DNA of 64,000 nucleotides from Astrothelium macrocarpum (taxonomy: Eukaryota > Ascomycota > Dothideomycetes > Trypetheliales > Trypetheliaceae), in NCBI GenBank assembly GCA_021030915.1, contig JAGEMR010000122.1:1-64000 (forward strand). The letters run 5' to 3'. Positions 13,201-24,130 of the stretch are shown here, piece by piece (position 1 is the stretch's first letter; each line of letters starts with the position of its first letter). The position numbers and the translations under genes are program-made. The notes under the pieces were generated by a model that was not told the DNA's origin, ran no database searches, and saw only the letters and a list, made by a program, of their open reading frames with translations.

Positions 13201-15707
13201 ACCACTTTCTGCGAGACAAGTCCTCGATAGTACGCAATCTTCCATGCTGAACGAGCTGTTATAGCACCGGCACAGTATCTTATCGGTACGTCAGTCTACG
13301 CGCCTCCTGATTATCATTGCAATAAATGAGAGGATAGACTTACGCAGCAGCAATCTCGCCCGATGAATGACCGACAGTAGCTGCTGGTTTTAAACCAAAG
13401 CTACGCAGAAGGTCGACAAGAGCTACTTGCAATATCGTGCAAAGAGGCTGTGAGAGAGCCGGTTCATTAACGGAGCTATTCTTCTCTCCTTTTGACAGCT
13501 CTTCTATCCCATAGTCAGTAGAGAGCCTTTAATAGATGAAAATGTCTATACGCACCAAGTACAGACCATGGACAGCCCAGAGCTTTCAAATATTGATCTG
13601 CATTCCGAATTGATTTCTCATAGATGGAGTATGCTCTAAGTTCTCGACCCATCCCATACCACTGAGCACCTTGACCTGTGAAGATGAAAGCAACTTTGGG
13701 ACTTTCGATACAACGCTTCGCAGCTACCCGAACGGATAGATCACCTTGCAAACAGGCGTGCGATTCGACAATCGCGTACGCCCTAAAAGAAAATTGACTT
13801 CTTCGTACGCCTAACGTATACGCAAGGCTGTCCAAGTAAGATTTTCCGTTAATTTTAGTTATGTTAAGCTTGGCAAAGTATTCCATATACTGACTTTTCA
13901 GTCGATAAAGTCCATCGGCATCAATGGCGGACCATAATAGAAGTTTTGTGCTGGAACCGCAACTCAGTTTGTTCGGGACGTGAGCCTGAGACTCCAAACG
14001 GACACTATCTTCACAATTTGTGGATTGACCCAACGATGCGCCACCTCGAGGTTTCATTTGCGTACAGTGTTTACCATGAAGGCCACGTTCTTGTAAATAA
14101 TGACCGGCGTCATCGAGGATTATATGGGCATTGGTTCCACCAAAGCCAAACGAATTCACGGATGCTCGCCGTACTCCAGAATTTGGCCACTCAATTGGTT
14201 CAGAGGGAAACTAGTGGCACAACAGTCAGCGCTGGGTCACGTATTTGCTTAGCATTGCTCACACACCTTTAGGTTTAAATATTCAGCATCAATAGACGGG
14301 TTTTGCTTAATCAAATTCGCAATTGGTGGGATTAAGCCTTTTTCAAGGACAAGGACGGACTTGATCACGCCTGCAAGCCCGCTGGTAGCCTCTAGATGGC
14401 CAATATTGGCTTTTACGGCACCACTAACATTGTAAGCTCGGGTTTGCAGCGCTGAATCCCTGGAAAATAATAACTTACATGTAAACTGGATTGTCTTGGT
14501 CAGATTGACGATTAAACGCAGTGCCAATCGCCCTTGCTTCGATCGGGTCACCAACGGCGGTGCCAGTGCCATGCGCTTCAACAAAAGTAGTTTTGTTCAG
14601 GCCGAGGCCAGCGTCGCGGTAAACATCTCTGATTAATCTTTCTTGACTATCTTTCGATGGATTACCAACACCCGGAGTTGTACCATCATGATTAGTTCCA
14701 CTGCCGCGGATAACGGCGCGAATCGTATCTCCATCTCTGATCGCAGTAGCTAGTGGTTTTAGGATAACGACAGCAAAGCCCTCGCCCCGCGCGTAGCCAT
14801 TTGCTCGTTCATCAAAACTATGGCATTGACCATCAGGGGAAAGAAAGCTCATATTTGCGAGAGCGATGGTCATGTCTGGTGAGAATACAAGATTGCAGCC
14901 CGCGACGAGGGACTACAAGGCCCGTTAGGTGAAAGAGGACGAAACTGAAATTACAGATCACTCTTACCATCTCTGCCTTTCCTTCACGAAGGCTGGCGCA
15001 TGCGTGATCAAATGCCACCAGACTACTGGAGCACGCCGTGTCAATCGTCATACTTGGTCCGCAAAGGTCAAAGAACTTTGACAGTCGTCCCGATACCATG
15101 GCACCCGCCTGGCCTTGGACTGTGTATTTTGGCGCTCTTTCAGGATCCCTGGCGGACATACTCGCATAGTCCGTACCAAAGTATCCCGCGTAAACGGACG
15201 TATTCGAGCCCGCAACATCTTTTAACGATAGACCAGCTGTAGGGGTTAGCATCACGAAAGATGTCTGTGGAAAAACATGCCATTTTCAAACGCTCTATAC
15301 GCTGTCTCAAGAAGACCCCTTTGCTGAGGATCTACGGCTTCGGCTTCCGTAGAGTTCATAGAGAAGAAAGGTGCATCGAAGGCTGCGATATCGTGGTTCA
15401 TGAAATGCGCGCCGCGCACTGGTAGCTGGTTCAAATCAGTTCGGATTTTCGCTCATGCTGCAAGAACAAGCTTTAAACATACCGTGCCCTGTCGTTTTGC
15501 ATCTGGCTGCCGAAAAGCTTTGTGGTTTAATCGATCATCTGGAAATTCGGAGAAAGTACACTGGCCATTCATCAACATCGTCCAGAACGTATCCGCCGTT
15601 GTGGCACCCTGGGGAAATGCGAAAGAAAACCCAATGATAGCGATGGGCATTTTTTCGTCTTTTCCCACATGTTTAGGAAACGTGGAGCCTTTCGGAATAC
15701 CATTCAT
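7281..15707 (-). CDS. Highly reducing type I polyketide synthase (KS-AT-DH-CMeT-ER-KR-ACP)
   Basis: Thirteen exons on the minus strand: 15483-15707, 15281-15425, 14968-15236, 14479-14912, 14267-14423, 13556-14210, 13344-13503, 10653-13278, 10538-10599, 10400-10488, 8537-10347, 8169-8489, 7281-8117. All phases close, giving about 2596 residues. Domains: KS (18-445; active Cys in DTACSSSL, His in EAHGTGT and NIGHLE), AT (580-900; GHSSGE and YHSPSM), DH (about 985-1290; catalytic His in EDHKVSGVLVYP, Asp in HPTTLDG), CMeT (1330-1640; SAM loop EIGAGTGATT), ER (1860-2190; SAAGGTGQA), KR (2220-2400; GGLGGIGR and NYAAGN), ACP (2510-2590; GIDSL). Every domain keeps its key residues, so the enzyme should make a reduced, C-methylated polyketide. 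There is no thioesterase or reductase, so release must occur in trans, most simply by the adjacent hydrolase. The product cannot be predicted. Intron 2 is GC-AG. Confidence 0.95.
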
Positions 15708-15959
15708 AGTGACGAAGAGAGAGGGGAAAAAACGAAGAGTCAAATGAAAAAAAAGCTCAAAAGGAGACACATGAGGCTGAGAAGTTATAGATCGAGATCT
15801 CGGAGTTGACTGCACGTAGGCCATAGCTCGAGTCATGACGAGTGTGTGTAGGACGAAACGGGTCCGGAAAAAATTACCAAATGAGGTACGTTAGCTTTCT
15901 TCATAGAAATATGTATGAAATGTCAACAGGCTCCCAATACAACCGTAGCACTCTTCACC
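15708..15959. promoter_or_regulatory. Bidirectional promoter of PKS and hydrolase
   Basis: The 252 bp between the two divergent start codons must hold both promoters, which favours co-regulation. A perfect 10-bp palindrome, CGAGATCTCG (15793-15802), lies near the middle and is the best candidate for a dimeric, Zn2Cys6-type binding site. No cluster regulator gene is visible in the window, so the operator idea is inference. Confidence 0.5.
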
Positions 15960-16772
15960 ATGCATTTCCTCTGCCTTCATGGCAAGGGCACGAATAATCG
16001 CATTTTCGAACAACAAACAGGTACCCACTATATTTATTGTTTCTTTTTTCGTAGGATCCCATTGTTGACTGGCCTCAGCGAATTTGCGCTACGAGCTTGG
16101 AGATGGGCATACTTATGACTTTGTCGAAGGTACCATTCCATGGACAGTCGCTCCTGGTATGTTACTTCCGCTGTGTCATATGTGTCCATGGAGGATTTGA
16201 CAATTGATCTAGAATTGGCGAAGTTCACGAGTGAGCAATGCTATTCTTACTTCGATACGGACAATATCGACACCTGTCGTAAAGCACTGAGCGATTTGAA
16301 CGACTTTCTGAAGTCTGATGGTCCTTTTGACGGTGTTCTAGCCTTTTCTCAAGGTGCTGCTCTTGCAACTACTCTGATCGTTCAAAAAATTTTGGACAAC
16401 TCTCTTTTGGAGGAATCATCACCAACGTTCAAGTGTGCTATTTTTCTGTCCAGTGGTTCTCCCTGTGATCCGATAGCACTTGAACGTGGTAAGCTGTCCT
16501 TGGATGTTAGCAAGATTGGAGTGGAAATTGCTATCCCTACAGCACATATTTGGAGTTCCAATGAAGACCAGGGTCCGCCAATGACGTTGCAGAGTCTCTG
16601 TAAATGTGATCTTCGAGAGAGTTTTGTTCACAGTGGCGGGCACGAGATTCCAGGCCTGAGTAACAAGACCGCGAACACTCGAACGGTGCATGTAATGAGG
16701 AGAGTTATTGCAAGGGCACAGTCAAAGTACAGTTTATTTACAGAGGGTACTGTGAGCTGCACTGAAAACTGA
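15960..16772 (+). CDS. FSH1/LovG-like serine hydrolase (candidate polyketide-releasing thioesterase)
   Basis: Three exons, 15960-16020, 16079-16156 and 16213-16772, give 232 residues. The start MHFLCLHGKGTNNRIFEQQT is typical of the FSH1/LovG alpha/beta hydrolases. The nucleophile Ser lies in FSQGAAL (about residue 92) and the catalytic His in SGGHEIP (about 190); the acid is probably the Asp of NEDQGPP. The family motif GPFDGVLAFSQGAAL is nearly complete. LovG-type enzymes release the chain from the ACP of highly reducing PKSs lacking their own thioesterase and can also hydrolyse stalled chains. Divergent orientation 252 bp from such a PKS strongly suggests that role. Its 3' end lies 5 bp from the end of the convergent neighbour. 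Other roles for FSH1 proteins (general esterase) remain possible. Confidence 0.9.
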
Positions 16773-16777
16773 TTCTG

Positions 16778-18193
16778 TTAGGAAGTATCGGAACCTTTTT
16801 CTTCCTTCGTCGTAAAGACATCAATGTGAACTTTTCCACGAATCTCCCGGCCCAAACTCTCAGCAATACTATCATCCATAACAACCAATTGCTTCGCTTT
16901 CTGGTTGCCAATCACTAATACATTGCTCTCGTTGATCTTTGTTTGTATTTGCTCCTTAGCAATCTTGGTGAATCTCGTAGTCACACCTGTACAAATGTGG
17001 CCAATCATGACATGCGTGTGGAGATATTTTTCAAACTTGTCAGGAAGTCTCATACTTTTCTTTTTACAGTGCCACACATACTCTTTCCAATCTGGAGAAT
17101 ACCACAACGCTTCTCTCTTGAGAGATTGAGCGAAGTCTTTCGAGATTTGTATGCGAATCATCCATAATTCGCTGTGGGGTATCCGACGTTCAGCGTATTC
17201 TTTGTACTTTAACGCCGTTTCCCGTTCTGGAGTCCAATACCATGCAGCTTGTCTGGGATTGAAGTCTCCCCCTGGCCAAGTTTGAAGCGTTGACATGTCA
17301 ATGCTACCGTCGGAGGCAATGAATGGATCGTCAGTCATCTCATCAACCGCTTTTGCCTTGTAATAGACCTCATTTTCGTTGATGATAGGGTCGGCAGCTT
17401 GAATGCTGACATACGGCTGAGGTAGATGAGCGCTGCTGCTTGCTTCACTCATCGTTGCCACTCGCTCGGCAACGTTCTCTGCTGAACTTGAGGAGGCGGC
17501 AATGGAAGTACTTTGAAATACTTCGCTTATGCTCGCTCGCTTTTGTTTCTTCTTCTTGCGTTGGCCTCGCATGCTGGCGTAGGCTTTGAGCTCTCCTTGA
17601 ATACGATTCAAGGATCTATAGTTTGCTTGGATTGACGAATCAATCCAATTCTTGAGCGTATCTGTCTGATAGATATCGCTGTATTGCGGACTCAGAATTG
17701 CATTTTGTAGCCATGTTGCAATTCCAAGTCTGGTGAGAGCTTCTGAATCTGAATAAGAGCTCCAAGAATCCTTGTTCAATTGCGTTGTATGTCCATACAC
17801 ATAATCCAGCAGATCATCTGGATTTTGTGTTGGATCAGGACGAGATTGCCAACGATCGAAGATCTTTCTCGCTGTTTCTCCATTAAGACCAATCCATTCC
17901 AGACCGCCGGCACTCTCCACTTTCTTCGGTAGAACGAGATCTTGTTGGACCTTAGCACGAAGATACCGAACGGAGGCAGTACTTTGTGTGCTGGAGATAC
18001 TGCTACTGGAAGGCGTGGCTGGGGGGGTTGATAGAAAGGACCCAGAAATCTTGCGCTTTCCATGTTGAGTAGTAGGCAGAAAAATGTTATCATTTTCCAG
18101 TATTTCGCATTCTTCGGGGGTTAGATTATTGATCTCCATTGTGGTGGTTGAAAAAGTGAAAAAATGATTGATTATAGGAACCGTTGAAGCCAA
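16778..18193 (-). CDS. Uncharacterised fungal protein, 471 residues
   Basis: A single uninterrupted frame. Residues 1-80 are Ser/Thr-rich. Residues about 95-215 form a helical region (VESAGGLEWIGLNGETARKI, then DPTQNPDDLLDYVYGHT), followed by a basic patch (RGQRKKKKQKR) that could act as a nuclear signal. Residues about 280-460 form a second domain with a DFNPRQAAWYWTPERETAL core and ELWMIRIQI strand. I do not recognise an assigned function. The DF..aaYwT..retA..Y pattern followed by a W-I-x-I strand faintly recalls ADP-ribosyltransferase-like folds such as DUF3990, but I cannot show catalytic residues. An internal Met at residue 19 (MEINNLTPEECEIL) is an alternative start. The gene is tail-to-tail with the hydrolase, 5 bp apart, so the two 3' UTRs must overlap. 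Confidence 0.8.
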   Translation of the reverse strand: MASTVPIINHFFTFSTTTMEINNLTPEECEILENDNIFLPTTQHGKRKISGSFLSTPPATPSSSSISSTQSTASVRYLRAKVQQDLVLPKKVESAGGLEWIGLNGETARKIFDRWQSRPDPTQNPDDLLDYVYGHTTQLNKDSWSSYSDSEALTRLGIATWLQNAILSPQYSDIYQTDTLKNWIDSSIQANYRSLNRIQGELKAYASMRGQRKKKKQKRASISEVFQSTSIAASSSSAENVAERVATMSEASSSAHLPQPYVSIQAADPIINENEVYYKAKAVDEMTDDPFIASDGSIDMSTLQTWPGGDFNPRQAAWYWTPERETALKYKEYAERRIPHSELWMIRIQISKDFAQSLKREALWYSPDWKEYVWHCKKKSMRLPDKFEKYLHTHVMIGHICTGVTTRFTKIAKEQIQTKINESNVLVIGNQKAKQLVVMDDSIAESLGREIRGKVHIDVFTTKEEKGSDTS

Positions 18194-18888
18194 CTTGTAG
18201 TGGAATGGCTTGTCAAAGTTGTGGATTTGAGCATAGAAGAAGTGAATTTTAGGAGTGTAGGCGAAGTAGTTGCATTAGATCTGCGCTATGAGAAAGACTT
18301 GAGATCGTTTTAGTTTCTCGCAAATAAGCAGACAAAATCCTTGCCTATCTTGGACAATAACCTGTCCCCTTTCCTCTACCTCATATTCGTGAAATAGGAA
18401 TTACCCTGAATGTGACCCTTCGAAGCTTTTCTATACACATGCGGTGGTCCTCAGATATTCTGAAGCACAACTAAATTAATCACTATCTCCAGCTAGCAAT
18501 TGCAACTCGTTCGAGCTGCAAGGTTTCTGTTCGAATGAGCCGAGTGCCTTTACACGATTGTCTGATGCCAAAGGGCGTGGCTCTGGTAGAGACTGAGATG
18601 CAAAGTTGATCAGTTGGATCCGCAAGATGTGTGATACTCGTGCTTCAAGGTGTTTCTGAATAAATGGACATATCATAGGAATGACCTGCTAATTCGAAGA
18701 CGGCTACAGGTACTCCATCCCGGTCTACATACATCCCTACTTTGAAGTTATCTTGTGTGTTCTCACGATGTTTAAAGATACGATGACCTCTAGACGCCGA
18801 GGACAGTCGCTGTGCAATCGTCCAGCAAAATGACAACAAGGCCCTTGTGCCTACCGAGACGCTGGACTTAATTCTCTTAAGACAAGTC
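18194..18888. other. Intergenic, upstream of the 471-residue gene
   Basis: Contains the presumed promoter of the minus-strand gene and ends at the target duplication of MITE copy A. No coding signal found. Confidence 0.5.
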
Positions 18889-18892
18889 GGAG

Positions 18893-19132
18893 CACCAGCC
18901 CCTGAGCTAAAAAATGTCACTTCTAGTATAATTCTGAACGAGCAAAAGTCGGCGGAAGACAGCGAGAAATACATTCTACTTTATATGAGTTGAGAAGGCC
19001 CCCAATCATAATCATTGAGACAACTCTCGAAATAAATTCTCGGACCAAAAGTCTAATTCGTGGGGTTGGTCAAGACAGTGTTGAGGTCTTCCCTAACCTC
19101 AGAAGTGACATTTCTTAGCTCATCCACTGGTG
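18893..19132. mobile_element. MITE copy A (240 bp)
   Basis: The ends are inverted repeats beginning CACCAG and ending CTGGTG. About 30 bp inward from each side are nearly complementary, including TGAGCTAA and AATGTCACTTCT. The element is flanked by the direct duplication GGAG at 18889-18892 and 19133-19136. There is no coding capacity. Copies B and C in this window share the inner TIR motif AAGAAATGTC and the 4-bp duplication size. Confidence 0.8.
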
Positions 19133-19136
19133 GGAG

Positions 19137-20929
19137 GACCATCGTCCCTTTGGTCATCGCCATGCAAGGAAATCAAGAAAAACTGCTAATGAACAACTAG
19201 CAAGTGTGAATCCTCTAGTGGGAAGCAAGATGGTCACCGTGACGCCAGTCAGCCCCTTCATTTGCAAGACAATCTGTGGAAACAGTGAGACAACAGATTA
19301 GGCACATCCAGATGCAGTCGATCTTCGATCTATCCCGTCTCTACACAAGATAATGGATGTTACGATTGGAATTGACCTGAATTGCACATCGGCTCATGTC
19401 CGACCCAGAGCTCATCGTGTCGAGAGAGGCAAATTTTCGCGAGCGTCTTGTCCGAGGTCGACGCTAGCTGATGAGATAGAGCCTGGATTGATTTCCGCTT
19501 GACAAATTATTTTTGCAACCACGGTCGAATGGCCAGAACAGGTAATGTTGGAGATTCATACCCCTTCCCAGAGACGATCATCGAGTCGCCCGGCGGCGCC
19601 GTCAAGCGGTACGGGTCGGACTATATACTATTATTTTAGACGACCTAGCTACCGAGTACTCGGCAAGTTGAGTTTATTCCTTACCAACTGTCGATATCCT
19701 ACCCTCTACATCGGGCAATTTCTTCCGTTCTAGTATGCAAGTAGTGTGCAACATTTACCTCAAAAGAGCCGGCGTCTTGAGAACAGAAAGAGTATCACAA
19801 TATATGCTACGAATTTTCGATAGAGGAGTTCGCTCTGTTGTCAATAGAATTTTGAACATGATCCTTGTGTGTTCTGATTCAACCAAAGCTTCAATCAGCC
19901 GACACATGGGGATCTCTTAGTAGGTACACAATTTCGCGTGAGTCCATGATGCCAGATCGTACCTTGCAGCGTGGTCTTCTGTCCAAATCAATGCAAGACG
20001 CAAGCCAAGGCTAAAGTCTTACCCGAACGCCACTAATACTACTATGCTAATGTCATACAAGCTTAAGCGAACCAGCCACCTTTTCGTCACTCTTTTCAGT
20101 TAGCAGAACCGAGTTTAATGCAAAGTACTCAGTCCAGTCATTTGGACTATAGTCACGGTGCATGACATCAGCCCGCCTTGTCTGATGATCGGAACAAGAT
20201 TACAACAAAGTCTATATCATTGTTATGGAGACTAACCGTCAACCCGACTAAGACCGCGAGCAGTGGCAATGTTAGTGACTCACAAGCGTGCCATTCCTCC
20301 GTTTGTATTCCACAATTACGTTTCCAATACGTACCCTCAACACATGTCCTCCTACTAACAATGCAGATCTTCGTCCGACAGTCGTCTTTGCTTTCCTTCC
20401 TGAGTAGCCCGAGTCTGTTCGAAGGTCTGTAACAGCATAAGCTTATGAGAATAGTCGCGAACAAGTCAGATGGATACATAAGCAGCACAGAAACGGAGAA
20501 AAAAAGGGTGGAGGTCATTTCCGAAAGACCAATCACATAATCGCCTTTTCAAACCCTATGCAAATAAATCGCCATGCATGTGCCCATGCACGGCATCTAT
20601 GCATATCAGGAGCATCAAGGATCGTTGTGGGCAGGATGAAAAGATCGTCTCTCGAATGTAGAAGCGCTAACACGACTAATGTGCCGATTGCTGAACGGGC
20701 CGTGTCGATCACACAGTCTCAGATGCACTTGTTCTGTACGATGAACCGGATGGCAGGGGCTAACGAGCTGATGACAAAGTACATGGCCAATGGCTTGAAT
20801 GCTAGTCTTTCCAAATTCCGATCAAAACTTCAATCCAATTTTCTTGCCAATAGTCAGGCTTGATCGAAAATCTGCTTTTACACAAGCTGTGTGCTTGATC
20901 TTTGCCAGCTTTTGAGGATTGCCAACTAG
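19137..20929. other. Gene-free 1.8 kb upstream of the MFS gene
   Basis: Only short, featureless ORFs. No tRNA or further MITE end was found. The segment closest to 20930 should contain the MFS promoter. Confidence 0.5.
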
Positions 20930-22923
20930 ATGGAAGATACTCCACCTCTCGAGAAGACGCCAAACGATTCTGCCACGTCCACAGATAACGATCTTGACAA
21001 GCCAGTCAAGGATGACAATGCGCTGGACGAACACAGCCCTTACATTGTCGGAGGAAGGCTATATATTATTATCGTAGCGTGTGTTATCTCAACTCAAACT
21101 TGTGGACTAAACCTGCTGATACGGCCTTAGTATCGGCTTGAGCTTGTTCCTCGTGAATTTAGAGATCACCATTGTGAGCACTTCACTTGTAGCCATTACA
21201 AATGAGCTCGCAGGCTTCGAAAAGAGTAGTTGGGTGGTCACAGCATATCTTCTCACATTTACAGGTAATATCGGTAAACATAACATATCTGTCGAACATG
21301 GCTGAGACTCTCCAGCACTATTGATCATCTGGGCAAAAATCAGTGACATCTTTGGTCGGAAATGGCCACTGATTATCTCATTGCTCATCTTCATCGTCTT
21401 CTCCGGCGCCTGCGGGGCGGTTCAGACCATGACCCAGTTGTACGTGCTCGGATTGAGAATTTGCTGCCGTTTCTGGCTCATGGTCGAGCTGACTCAACTT
21501 AAGGATTGTGTTGCGAGCATTTCAAGGCATTGGCTCCTCCGGTGTCTATTCTCTTGGCTTGATATTGCTGTTCGAAATGGTTCCATCACATAAATATCCC
21601 ACATATTCCCTTGTAGCGGCTGCAGTATTTACTACATCGCAATTGCTCGGGCCATTGTTAGGCGGTGTTGTGAATATTCATCCGGCGTGGAGATGGGTCT
21701 TCCTCCTGAAGTAAGTCTCTTGAGCGCAAAATGAAACCGTAAATGTTTAATAGTTCTCAGCTAACACTATCAGTGTGCCGGCTGGTATGGTTCCTCTGCT
21801 CTTACTAATCGTCGTTTTACCGAATCGCTTTCCCCTTCACAGGACTGTCGGAGACAAGATTGGCTACGGCTGGTTTGCAGTCCCGGCCAAATTCTTTCGG
21901 ATTGATTTCCTAGGCGCTGGTCTAATGCTAATAGCCACGACTTTCATCCTCACTGGGCTTCAGCAAGCTACAGAAGGTTGGCGGTGGTCTTCTCCTGGAA
22001 TAATTGTGCTCTTAGTATTGGGTGGTCTTTTCTGGGCATCCCTCCTAATATGGGAATGGCAGGTGAGCTCAAGGGCTTTGTCTCAAGAAACTATTTTCCC
22101 TTGGAGGTTTATTACCAATCGTGCCGTACTTGGTGCTATATTGTAAGACTATGCTGTAGCTTCTGACGAGCGTCATGCTTGTTATATCTGACCTTTGGCA
22201 GGAATGCTTTCTTCGTGGGATTTCCATTCACTGTCTGCATAATATCGATTCCGTTGAAGTTTCAAGCTGCACATGGGGATTCTGCACTACAAGCCGGGGT
22301 CAGGCTGCTTCCCTTCACGGTCATGTGTCCTTTTGGCACCTTTGTTTCAGCGCCATTAATGGGCAAGGCAAAGGTACCCCCGATATATTTGCAATTGGTT
22401 GGCGCTGGGCTTGAGGTCGTTGGCATTGCACTAATGTCACGAGACGATCGTACTGGCCTGTCAGCAGCATCATATGGCTATGAGGTTATTGCTGGCTTGG
22501 GCGTGGGCATCAGTATCATAAGTACAACGATCATCGCGCCTTTTCTCATTACCAATCCTGTGGATCTTTGTACGTTACCCACTTTCCATTCAATACCTAA
22601 TCTGACACGTCATAGCAATCATCACAGCTTCTATCGCTCAATTTCGGTTCCTAGGTGGAGCGATTGGATTAGCAGCAGTGACAAACGCTATGCAGACTCT
22701 TGTAAGACGAGAGCTGTCAGCAAGCCTAACTGTGGGACAAGTCGATCAACTTTTCCAGTCGACATCTGTTATTAATGGATTTCCTCCAACCTTACAGCAA
22801 ACAGTGAGGCAGGCTTTTGGGCACGGATTTGCTCTTGAGATGAAAATTGTTCTCGGATTTGCCGCTGCGCAATTCCTAGCAACGTTGTTAATGTGGCAGG
22901 ATCCTCCCGTGCGAGTGAAATGA
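20930..22923 (+). CDS. MFS drug/toxin exporter, DHA2 (14-TM) family
   Basis: Seven exons: 20930-21078, 21131-21264, 21316-21439, 21504-21710, 21774-22142, 22202-22569 and 22616-22923. Phases close to give 552 residues. A short acidic cytosolic N-terminus precedes about 14 hydrophobic segments. Family signatures are present: DIFGRKW (motif A, loop 2-3), a RAFQGIGSSGVYSLG segment (motif B position) and TSQLLGPLLGG (motif C, typical of antiporters). Such proteins export drugs, toxins and fungal secondary metabolites at the plasma membrane in exchange for protons. It lies about 5 kb from the PKS pair with only one unknown gene and a MITE between, so export of the polyketide or self-protection is plausible, though unproven. 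Plain broad-spectrum efflux is the alternative. Confidence 0.9.
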
Positions 22924-23878
22924 GCCAGCGAGGGGGAAGTATAACTCAATCAACTAGACACACGCGAAGAAGCAGTCTCAATTACATTCGAAGCCTTCAA
23001 AGGCACGTAGCTTTGGACTGCTGAAATCTGGCTGCGATGTTGACCCGCATGCCATTCACCGAGCGCAGCAGTTTTCGTTCCTGGCTTGAGCTGAGGCTCC
23101 TCTTGCTGTTACAGAACAGCTTCCAAACTTGCGATAGTCTTCATATTTGGACGCAACCAAGCCGCACCGTATTCCTTTCATGATGGCGTTAAGGTGTAGA
23201 AACTATGCCAGATGGGACGACCATGACATAATTGATTAGCCCGTGAATGCATTTTCTCCCTTGATTCATTCCTCCGAATTCTTCGATACGTGAGTAGGTA
23301 GGAGCCAAAAGGGTAGCCAAAGGCGACTGTACTCATCCACTTTGGGCTCTTGACCGACTAGATTGGCCGGATATTCAAGGCAAGCGTCGTCCAGCTCGCT
23401 TGAAATTAAGGTTAAGTAAAGGGGAAAAAATAAGGCGGAGCGAGAGAAACATCGAAAACAGTGCGTGAACATAAGTCAAATACAGTCTTGATCCATTGAA
23501 GAACGGAAAAGCCAAGAATATCGGGAAATATTACCTCAATTTCGCTACTTTTGGAATGCTCTCGCCTCATGAAAATAACCTCACACTAGTCAAACTATCA
23601 CGGTCTCCAACGCTATCCATCCACCGTGCCTAGATCAATTCTATATATATCCGCCGCTGTTTGTTTAGAGACCAACTCGATCCATCTCTCATACTGGTGT
23701 AGCTCTTCGATCAATTACTCAGAGGCGCGCTCAGCGTTCTTACGTGAACGCCCTCTTTTGTCTTTCCATTCCCTTGTTCCCCCACAGTTTGGCTAGTGTA
23801 TCGCCGATTCTAGTGAAGAAACCCAAAGGGCCGAAGGACTGCGGTGCAGTTTCAAACGTGGCGTCATTTGTACTCAGT
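22924..23878. other. Intergenic 3' of the MFS gene
   Basis: No gene, RNA or repeat recognised up to the duplication flanking MITE copy B. Confidence 0.5.
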
Positions 23879-23882
23879 GCAG

Positions 23883-24126
23883 CACCAGCCCATGGCATAA
23901 GAAATGTCACCCGTGACCGCGAAATGCATAATTCTCCGCAGGCCTCATCAAGAGAACCTCATACCATTCCAAATGATTATAAATCACAAATAATCTATCA
24001 ATAATTTATTGAGAAATAAAGTCTAAGATATTCTTATCTATTTTTATTAAGAGTCTCTTGACGAGATCTACAGCGAATTATATCTTTCACGATCGTGGGT
24101 GACATTTCTTATGCCCTGGGCTAGTA
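23883..24126. mobile_element. MITE copy B (244 bp, best preserved)
   Basis: The terminal inverted repeats extend for about 80 bp. The left arm starts CACCAGCCCATGGCATAAGA. The right arm, read in reverse, starts TACTAGCCCAGGGCATAAGA. Both arms continue in parallel through a GTCACCC segment and a TCAAGAGA segment. The perfect 4-bp direct duplication GCAG lies at 23879-23882 and 24127-24130. The centre is AT-rich and non-coding. Several arm-to-arm differences are C/T or G/A transitions, as expected after RIP-like mutation. Confidence 0.88.
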
Positions 24127-24130
24127 GCAG

